47,484 bases of DNA. Origin: Syntrophaceae bacterium. Its GTDB lineage: Bacteria; Desulfobacterota; Syntrophia; Syntrophales; Smithellaceae. Shown here in pieces: positions 41,980 through 47,484 of this stretch (positions within the stretch are counted from its first letter, which is position 1; each line of letters starts with the position of its first letter). The position numbers and the translations under genes were made by a program. Location: the NCBI GenBank assembly GCA_003139775.1, contig PLGI01000202.1:1-47484 (forward strand). Direction: 5' to 3'. Under the pieces are notes generated by a model, which was given only the letters and a program-made list of their open reading frames with translations, had not been told where the DNA came from and ran no database searches.

Positions 41980-43788
41980 TTATGGATTTATTATTTTTTC
42001 TGCACTCTCTCCAAAACTATCACCTTTTAATATCCTAGGAGTCACAAAAATCAATAGCTGTTTTTTGTGACTTTCTACGTCCTCGGTTTTAAATAACCAC
42101 CCCAGAACGGGGATTTGCTGAAGCCAGGGCCACCCGCTTACCGATTTAACTTCATTCGTCGCCATAATTCCACCAATAACGACCGTGTCTCCATCACTAA
42201 TAACGATCTTTGATTCAACTTCACTTTTATTGATGGGGGGATTGCCTTGCACTTCATTTTGATAATCGGGGCTATCATTGCTTGCCTTGATTTCCATGGA
42301 AATTTTCCCTTCATCGGTTATTTTCGGCGTCACTTCCAAACTCAACAAGGCTTCTTTAAAGGAAACCGTTGCCGGGGAGGTACCCGATGCCGGAGTTGTA
42401 TACGGAATTTCAGCGCCCTGCTTAATAATAGCCTTGATGCCTTCCATAGTCACGACCTTGGGCGCAGAAATTACTTTCCCAGTACTGTTAGTCTCCAGAG
42501 CGGCTAGTTGGGTTTCGAGAAACCCCGTTGCACCGCCAAATACCAGACCAATGGCCGGTGATGCTACAGCTGCCGGAAAATTTACCGCGGCCATAGATAA
42601 ACTGGTTCCCGTAGTAGGATTTGTAATGCCAATTTGAGAGGGATAAGATTGTGTATATTGATTTGTTGTCGATGATGTTGGCAATGTATTGCTACCGCCA
42701 ACTAGACCTAACCCATAAGTGCCACCATTGACTTTCTGCTGATTTCCAAAACCCCATTGTACTCCGATAGTTCTGACAAAGTCTTCCGTTGCCTCTACAA
42801 TCTTTGCTTCAATTAATACTTGCTTTAATAAACCTTTTTCCGCCAACATCTTTTGTTCCCTGGCTTTCCGCTCATCGTCCGCTTTATTTTGATCATCTGA
42901 GGCCTTCACTCTGTCGGCTTCATCTTTTTTCTTTCTTTCCAAGGTTGTCACGGTGATGATGTTATCTATTTGTTTTTTAGTTAAACTATTCACATCCAAT
43001 ATTGTATCCAAAGCTTGTTTCCAGGGGACATTTTTCATGGATAAAGTTACAGTGCCTTTTACATCATCGCTGGTAACGATGCTGACATTACCGTATTCCG
43101 CCATTAGACGCAAAACGCTCTTTATGTCTGCTTCTTGAAAATCAAGAGATATTATTTGATCTGTGTATCTTTTTAATGTTTCTTTCTTGACCGGTGTTAC
43201 CTCCCTTACTTCATTCTTCGTAACATCATCCCTGTTTTTTGCAGTTTCCGCGCTGACTCTGGCGACCACTTTTTTCTTTGCGGTTATTTTCGGAGAATTA
43301 CTGATTTTCTTTTCCACTAAACTGGAAACATTAAAATCAATCAACAAATTCTCCCCTTCTTGTCTTATTGCATAAGGGACAATCTTTTTAATATCAATAG
43401 TTAAGTAAACCCATTGTTTACCTTCTATTATTTGTTGCGAAGGCGTTACGCTTATAATATTGTTTAATTCACCTTCTCCTAAAGGGCGGCATAGGTTTTC
43501 GGGCACCGACATGTTTTCCAACTTAATTAAAAAACTGCCATTAATCTTACTTTTTACATCAATGACTGGCTGCTGGGAAACGACAAGGTTAATCCTCTCT
43601 TTGCCGGATAATTTCGCAAATAAAACATTTTCCAAATGCCCGACATTGGTAACAACAGCCTCCTCCTTATTTTCAGGTGCTTCGTTTTTATCTGCTGTTG
43701 CCGCGGCTAAAGAAGCTCCTGAAATATATGTAAAAGTCCAAACAATAATTATAAAAACAAGAAATATTTTTAATAAATATTTTTTCAT
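41980..43788 (-). CDS. pilQ: Type IV pilus secretin PilQ
   Basis: The 602-residue protein forms the outer-membrane pore for the pilus. A Sec signal (ending near ASLAAA) is followed by one AMIN domain (about 45-160). An STN/N0-like domain follows (ISLDFQEADIKSVLRLMAEYGNVSIV at 210-240, PWKQALDTIL). The secretin core runs from VLIEAKIVEATEDFVRTIGVQWG through SAPKVVTMEGIKAIIKQGAEIPY to IPVLGWLFKTEDVESHKKQLLIFVTPRIL. A Lys/Asp/Glu-rich stretch near 285-320 separates the parts. It has one AMIN domain where some PilQ have two or more. GAGGT lies 7 bases before the ATG. It is last of pilMNOPQ. Confidence 0.95.
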   Translation of the reverse strand: MKKYLLKIFLVFIIIVWTFTYISGASLAAATADKNEAPENKEEAVVTNVGHLENVLFAKLSGKERINLVVSQQPVIDVKSKINGSFLIKLENMSVPENLCRPLGEGELNNIISVTPSQQIIEGKQWVYLTIDIKKIVPYAIRQEGENLLIDFNVSSLVEKKISNSPKITAKKKVVARVSAETAKNRDDVTKNEVREVTPVKKETLKRYTDQIISLDFQEADIKSVLRLMAEYGNVSIVTSDDVKGTVTLSMKNVPWKQALDTILDVNSLTKKQIDNIITVTTLERKKKDEADRVKASDDQNKADDERKAREQKMLAEKGLLKQVLIEAKIVEATEDFVRTIGVQWGFGNQQKVNGGTYGLGLVGGSNTLPTSSTTNQYTQSYPSQIGITNPTTGTSLSMAAVNFPAAVASPAIGLVFGGATGFLETQLAALETNSTGKVISAPKVVTMEGIKAIIKQGAEIPYTTPASGTSPATVSFKEALLSLEVTPKITDEGKISMEIKASNDSPDYQNEVQGNPPINKSEVESKIVISDGDTVVIGGIMATNEVKSVSGWPWLQQIPVLGWLFKTEDVESHKKQLLIFVTPRILKGDSFGESAEKIINP

Positions 43789-43802
43789 GGTTTTACCTCA
43801 TC

Positions 43803-44393
43803 TTAATTTTTACGCAGTTTTAAAATTACCCTTTTTGCTTTTTTTGTTTCATATTCTTCGACGATGACACGATCAGCCATAATTTCGATTACCTTTCCAT
43901 TATATAAACCAATATGTGTCCCGACTAACAATGGATAAAACTTTTTTGACGCATCTTCAGCAATGGCCACACGATGATCTTTATCACCGGCAATTCCTAC
44001 TACTCTATATTTTTCAGTTTCGGCCCTTTGCAGCGGGAACATAGAAGCCTCTGCTTTTTTTGCAATTTGCTTTTTCACATCAATATCTTTCGCAGTAACA
44101 ACTGTAACAAAAGGCCGGAAGGGATCCGGTTTTCCTAATGGATTATAACTGTAAGTATCTACTGAAGTTGGCGCAAGTGGCGGCGGCTGTTGAATTTGCG
44201 TGGGCATCGCGGCAGGCATTGCAGGCACGGAAGAAACCGGCGGTTGTTTAATTTGCTTTGGCGTTGCGGCAGGCGCCACATTCACAGGAGGAGTCGCAGG
44301 TAAAGTATTTTTTACTTCAGCAGCAAAAGCAAAATTTGCTATCATAAAAATAATTATAAAAGTGCTGACAATGGCAAATTTTATTTTTCTCAT
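43803..44393 (-). CDS. pilP: Type IV pilus assembly lipoprotein-like protein PilP
   Basis: The 196-residue protein has an N-terminal hydrophobic signal (FAIVSTFIIIFMIANFAFAA). A long Pro/Ala linker follows (about 30-80), then a C-terminal beta domain with the PilP hallmarks YNPLGKPDPFRPF and RVVGIAGDKDHRVAIAEDASKKFYPL. It bridges the PilN-PilO inner-membrane dimer to PilQ. No lipobox cysteine is seen, so it may be a membrane-anchored or processed form rather than a lipoprotein. Its ATG overlaps the pilO stop by 4 bases. Confidence 0.92.
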   Translation of the reverse strand: MRKIKFAIVSTFIIIFMIANFAFAAEVKNTLPATPPVNVAPAATPKQIKQPPVSSVPAMPAAMPTQIQQPPPLAPTSVDTYSYNPLGKPDPFRPFVTVVTAKDIDVKKQIAKKAEASMFPLQRAETEKYRVVGIAGDKDHRVAIAEDASKKFYPLLVGTHIGLYNGKVIEIMADRVIVEEYETKKAKRVILKLRKN

Positions 44394-45127
44394 TTTGTTT
44401 TTTCACTTACTTTTTCTTTTTTATCAATAAACATATACGTCTTAATAGTGCAAGATGCAGTGATAAGCTCTCCTCTTCCTTTCACGTCCTTCCTATCCCC
44501 CATGGAAATATCGGAAACATTGATAATTCGCGGCAATTTGGCCACCTTTTCAAAAAAGGAAAGGATGTTCTGAAAAGTACCTATTACTGTTACTCCCACA
44601 GGGATTTCTTCATAAAAAGGCTCTGGTGGAGGCAAAGTAACTTTCTTGCCGTCAGCAGCATTGGAGGCGTCTGCAGGTTTCTGTTCGCTTTGCTTTTGAT
44701 CCGAAGGTTTAAATAACGCCGCTGCTTTTGGCTCTCCAGAGGGCTGTTTATCCAGCACTTTGGGTACCGTAGTCTTGGGTTCAAATAAAAGAAACTCGAC
44801 ACCCGCATCTTTGCCTGCCAAGGCAACAGAATGGAAAAGGCCGGGGATTTCCCGTTGGTCAGGAAGTTTTTGTAGTGCTGTTTTATAATTTTCTGTTAAT
44901 GCCGCAACGTCAGCCATGTATTGATTAATCTGCTTGGCAATATCTTTTTTGTCTTTAATTTTCCCCTTCATCTCTATAAGTTTTTCATTAAGAGAAGTTT
45001 TCTCTTCTATTGCTGAAGACAAAAAGTAAAACCAATCAAAATAACCAATAATGAAAATAATCAAAATAATAGCCAGTAACTTGGCCTGAGTAGACATTTT
45101 TTTTATATCGTTTAATGTGATGGCCAT
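44390..45127 (-). CDS. pilO: Type IV pilus inner-membrane protein PilO
   Basis: The 245-residue protein has one N-terminal transmembrane helix (LLAIILIIFIIGYFDWFYFL), a coiled coil (about 45-90) and a ferredoxin-like periplasmic domain. In that domain are LFHSVALAGKDAGVEFLLFEP and GVTVIGTFQNILSFFEKVAKLPRIINVSDI. It pairs with PilN. A Lys/Pro/Ala-rich insert at about 125-160 is longer than usual. It starts 3 bases after pilN. Confidence 0.93.
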   Translation of the reverse strand: MAITLNDIKKMSTQAKLLAIILIIFIIGYFDWFYFLSSAIEEKTSLNEKLIEMKGKIKDKKDIAKQINQYMADVAALTENYKTALQKLPDQREIPGLFHSVALAGKDAGVEFLLFEPKTTVPKVLDKQPSGEPKAAALFKPSDQKQSEQKPADASNAADGKKVTLPPPEPFYEEIPVGVTVIGTFQNILSFFEKVAKLPRIINVSDISMGDRKDVKGRGELITASCTIKTYMFIDKKEKVSEKTK

Positions 45128-45130
45128 ATA

Positions 45131-45679
45131 TTAGAATCCCTTTTTCAAAATACAGGCAAAATTAAACTGTTGTAAAGTAATGCCGGAAATCTCCGTATTT
45201 TTTGACGATATCAAATCCACTGACTTTATCGGATCAAATTTTTCAATATCTTTCATAAAATCGGCCACGACTATATTGTCTCTGCCAACCCCTTCTATTT
45301 TAATATTGTCATCTTTTTGGGTTATCTTGACTAGCCAAATATCATTCGAGGGAACAAGCAGGGCCAGGTTGTCCAAAGTCTTTACCGGTGCCAAACGGTT
45401 TTCTTCTAAGGTTGCAATTACCCCTAATTTTTGTTCCAACTCTTTTTTATTAGCTTTAAACTTCTCTAAATTACCTATTTTTTTATCTAAATCAACCAGT
45501 AAAGCTTCTGAATCTTTTATCTGACTTTTCAAATTACTAATCGAAGAATTTATCGAAACTTGCAGCAAAACAAGCAAAAGAATAAATGCAATGAATGAAC
45601 CTGCAATAATAAATATTTGCTGGGTAAGATTTTCTTTTTTCTCCTTTTCGCGATAGGGTAAAAGATTAATTTTAATCAT
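45131..45679 (-). CDS. pilN: Type IV pilus inner-membrane protein PilN
   Basis: The 182-residue protein starts MIKINLLPYREKEKK, the conserved PilN N terminus that binds the groove of PilM. One transmembrane helix follows (IFIIAGSFIAFILLLVLLQV), then a coiled coil and a small periplasmic domain with PSNDIWLVKITQKDDNIKIEGVG. The ATGA overlap with pilM indicates translational coupling. Confidence 0.95.
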   Translation of the reverse strand: MIKINLLPYREKEKKENLTQQIFIIAGSFIAFILLLVLLQVSINSSISNLKSQIKDSEALLVDLDKKIGNLEKFKANKKELEQKLGVIATLEENRLAPVKTLDNLALLVPSNDIWLVKITQKDDNIKIEGVGRDNIVVADFMKDIEKFDPIKSVDLISSKNTEISGITLQQFNFACILKKGF

Positions 45680-46758
45680 TTGTCACCCATTTTCCTTAAA
45701 CCTAAACCTATAGCGGTTGCAGCAATTAGTCTAATGCTTTCTAACTTATTTGCATTAATGTTTCTTTTGTTATAGCCAATTTTTAAAAACGGATTGATTA
45801 ATTCAGTTTTCACATTTATCTTTTCTGATAAATTTTGAGTTAAGTTGTAAATTTTAGCCGATCCACCAGCGAGCAATACGTGTTTAATATATTCGCCGCC
45901 AAAAGTTGAACGGAAATAATCAATGGATCTTTCAATTTCTAAGCAAAGCGGTTGTGCAAAATCCAGAATGCTGTTTTTTAAATCCAAGTTGTCCCCATCG
46001 CTACCATCGGGAATGCCTTCAATTTTGATTTTTTCTGCTTCCTCAAAAGTTACCCCATATTTTTCTTGCAAACTTTCAGTAATAGAGTTACCGGCCAAAG
46101 CAAAATCTCTCGTAAAAATTGACATGCCGCCTTTAACAACATTGATACCGGTAGTGCTCGCTCCGATATTGATAATTACAGCCATTTCATCATTATCAAA
46201 TTCATAATTAGCTTCATACGTAGATTCCAAAACAAAAGGAGCTACATCCATAATCATAACATTCAGGCCGGCGGCTGTGACCGCCTCAAGATAACTATTG
46301 ACCACATCTTTTTTAGCTGCCACAATAATAATATCCATTTGATTGGGATTATAACTATTGTCACCCAAAATTTGAAAATCATAATTAACATCGTCCATAT
46401 TATCAAAGGGCAAATATTTACCCGCTTCATCGTGGATCAAATCGCGTAATTCCGTTTCACTTATTTGATCTAATGTTACTTTTTTTATAATGACTGAATT
46501 TCCCCCAAGAGAAGTTACTATTCCTTTGCCCCCGCAACCCGAATGCCTGAAGAGTTCTTTGATTTTCAAAGATAATGCGTTGGAATCAGCTAAAATACCG
46601 TCGACAATTATGCCCTTGGGCAAGGGAAGCTGTAAGAAACGGTTAAGAACATAACCACTAGAGTTACTGATGATTTCGGCCAATTTTAAAGAACTTGACC
46701 CGATATCTAAGCCAACAAGTTTCTTTTGACCCGAAAAAATTTCTTTTAAGTCTAGCAT
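45676..46758 (-). CDS. pilM: Type IV pilus cytoplasmic ATPase-like protein PilM
   Basis: The 360-residue actin/FtsA-fold protein binds ATP and the PilN N terminus. Visible are LVGLDIGSSSLKLAEI (phosphate 1), VTSLGGNSVIIKKV, MAVIINIGASTTGINVV (phosphate 2) and HVLLAGGSAKIYNL (adenosine). ATG 46758 is chosen; TTG 46761 directly before it is less likely. It is the first of pilMNOPQ and follows the ftsB-like gene by about 40 bases. Confidence 0.94.
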   Translation of the reverse strand: MLDLKEIFSGQKKLVGLDIGSSSLKLAEIISNSSGYVLNRFLQLPLPKGIIVDGILADSNALSLKIKELFRHSGCGGKGIVTSLGGNSVIIKKVTLDQISETELRDLIHDEAGKYLPFDNMDDVNYDFQILGDNSYNPNQMDIIIVAAKKDVVNSYLEAVTAAGLNVMIMDVAPFVLESTYEANYEFDNDEMAVIINIGASTTGINVVKGGMSIFTRDFALAGNSITESLQEKYGVTFEEAEKIKIEGIPDGSDGDNLDLKNSILDFAQPLCLEIERSIDYFRSTFGGEYIKHVLLAGGSAKIYNLTQNLSEKINVKTELINPFLKIGYNKRNINANKLESIRLIAATAIGLGLRKMGDK

Positions 46759-46801
46759 CAAAGCACCGTCTTATCGTTTTTAACTAAACATACTTTCCTT
46801 G

Positions 46802-47068
46802 TCATTTTGCCCACCGATAAACAATATCTCCTTTTTTAACCATACCTAATTCATTGCGGGCTATCGTTTCTATATAATTAACATCGTTGCGCAATAAAAG
46901 TATTCTCTTTTTCAATTCGTTGTTCTCTATTGTTATCTCATTTGTCTCCGACTTTAACTGAGCAAGTCGTTTGCTCATTAAATAATTATCAACAAAACCC
47001 CTATTGCCAAACGTTATCAAAAGCGCCATTAACAGTAAAAAGACAACCAGATATCTGCCTATCTTCAT
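46802..47068 (-). CDS. FtsB/DivIC-family septum formation initiator
   Basis: The 88-residue bitopic protein has one N-terminal membrane helix (YLVVFLLLMALLITFG) and a coiled coil (about 35-62). It ends in the conserved RNELGMVKKGDIVYRW motif. It would work with FtsL/FtsQ partners in the divisome. It lies between the XRE regulator and pilM, so division and pilus genes may share transcription. Confidence 0.9.
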   Translation of the reverse strand: MKIGRYLVVFLLLMALLITFGNRGFVDNYLMSKRLAQLKSETNEITIENNELKKRILLLRNDVNYIETIARNELGMVKKGDIVYRWAK

Positions 47069-47126
47069 TTGGAATCAATCCTCCCCAGTCCAAAGCAGGA
47101 AAATCTATAATGTGCCTGTTGCCTTT

Positions 47127-47324
47127 TCAAGGAAATACTTCCTCATACGGTCTTTGCAATGCCTTGGCTACTTTCAATTCCGAATTCTTTCTTGTAGACA
47201 AGCCCTTCTCCATTTTGGCGATTGTTTGCGGGGTCAATTCCGCCTTCCTCGCCAATTCAGATATACTTAAAGGAATTGTTTCTCGAAATTTTTTTACATG
47301 ATTTTTCTTTATATTATCTACCAT
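47127..47324 (-). CDS. Small XRE-type helix-turn-helix regulator
   Basis: The 65-residue protein is almost only an HTH domain: LSISELARKAELTPQTIAKMEKGLSTRKNSELKVAKALQRPYEEVFP. It resembles compact Cro/C1-type regulators. It heads the minus-strand block of division and pilus genes. A pair of tandem 20-base repeats about 60 bases upstream could be its own operator. The ligand is unknown. Confidence 0.85.
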   Translation of the reverse strand: MVDNIKKNHVKKFRETIPLSISELARKAELTPQTIAKMEKGLSTRKNSELKVAKALQRPYEEVFP

Positions 47325-47386
47325 AAATTAAAGAGATACCTCATTTGATTATTAAAAAACAATAATTTTAAAAAAAAGTCAAGTGA

Positions 47387-47426
47387 TATTGTTTAATGTT
47401 TATTAATATTGCTTAATATTTGTTAA
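47387..47426. promoter_or_regulatory. Tandem 20-base repeats upstream of the XRE gene, candidate operator
   Basis: Two directly adjacent units (47387-47406 and 47407-47426) match at 17 of 20 positions, both reading TATTG-TTAAT-TTT-TTAA. Each contains TTAA-type half sites. The two-turn spacing would put bound dimers on one DNA face. Confidence 0.5.
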
Positions 47427-47461
47427 TTTAAAATAATTATTAAAAGCTAGCTTCAAAGGGC

Positions 47462-47484
47462 AAATCACGGGTATGAACTCCAAA
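47462..47484 (-). repeat. Modular hairpin repeat, locus 9 (cut by window end)
   Basis: AATCACGGGTATGAACTCCAAA matches, as reverse complement, the right edge of locus 2 (TTTGGGGTTCATACCCGTGATT) with one difference. It should continue beyond the window. Confidence 0.65.

Noticed and set aside
1-47484. tRNA, rRNA, prophage or complete insertion sequence
   Set aside because: No cloverleaf-like sequence, rRNA stretch, phage structural gene or transposase was seen on either strand.

Overview
The window looks like a chromosomal contig from a syntrophic, fatty-acid-oxidising deltaproteobacterium (Desulfobacterota), most like Syntrophaceae (Smithella/Syntrophus). That placement is inferred from gene content, not from a marker-gene tree. 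The evidence is several acyl-CoA synthetases, an enoyl-CoA hydratase and a 3-hydroxyacyl-CoA dehydrogenase, etfBA next to a membrane FeS ETF:quinone oxidoreductase, an AMP-forming acetyl-CoA synthetase, a 2-oxoacid:ferredoxin oxidoreductase, Kdo transferase (so an LPS outer membrane), porins and type IV pilus genes.

Layout. 1-12 kb: fatty-acid activation and beta-oxidation (two long-chain acyl-CoA ligases, a frameshifted enoyl-CoA hydratase), then the electron-transfer unit etfB-etfA-EMO and acs. Together they would activate acids, oxidise acyl-CoA, send electrons through ETF to membrane quinone, and interconvert acetyl-CoA and acetate. 12.6-18.5 kb: a tandem family of outer-membrane porins. 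Two are intact. A third seems split into a head (signal peptide) and a tail, with 2.3 kb between them holding a truncated acyl-CoA ligase and an intact porin. 18.6-23.3 kb: hflX, then a four-gene gamma-delta-alpha-beta 2-oxoacid:ferredoxin oxidoreductase operon. 23.4-30.6 kb: a frameshifted HNH-type gene, a threonine-dehydratase-like enzyme, waaA, rpe, a family 2 glycosyltransferase, a nitronate-monooxygenase-family flavoprotein and hbd. 30.9-33.8 kb: a YacP-like NYN protein and a large Ig-like lipoprotein. 34.2-47.3 kb: a long minus-strand housekeeping/pilus block, in transcription order XRE regulator, ftsB-like, pilM-N-O-P-Q, two TPR proteins, pepP-like peptidase, gcvH, lipoate ligase, hisC, rpsU, LOG protein and holA.

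The most striking feature is not a gene. A family of modular intergenic repeats occurs at nine places, in both orientations. Each basic module has a conserved left flank (AATGAGACT), a stem of 7-10 bp, a conserved loop (about RARCGTAGYGAA, sometimes carrying a nested hairpin) and a right flank (TAGTCGAATTATCC). The stem sequences differ between copies yet stay self-complementary, so selection or copying seems to act on the fold. I do not recognise the family. One copy overlaps the junction of two genes and would be translated as an N-terminal extension of a peptidase; another ends exactly where a -35 box begins.

A second theme is single-base indels, mostly in short homopolymers: two in the enoyl-CoA hydratase, one in the HNH gene, and probably one at the start of hflX. 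This may be sequencing or assembly error rather than true gene decay. No tRNA, rRNA, CRISPR array, complete insertion sequence or prophage was recognised.
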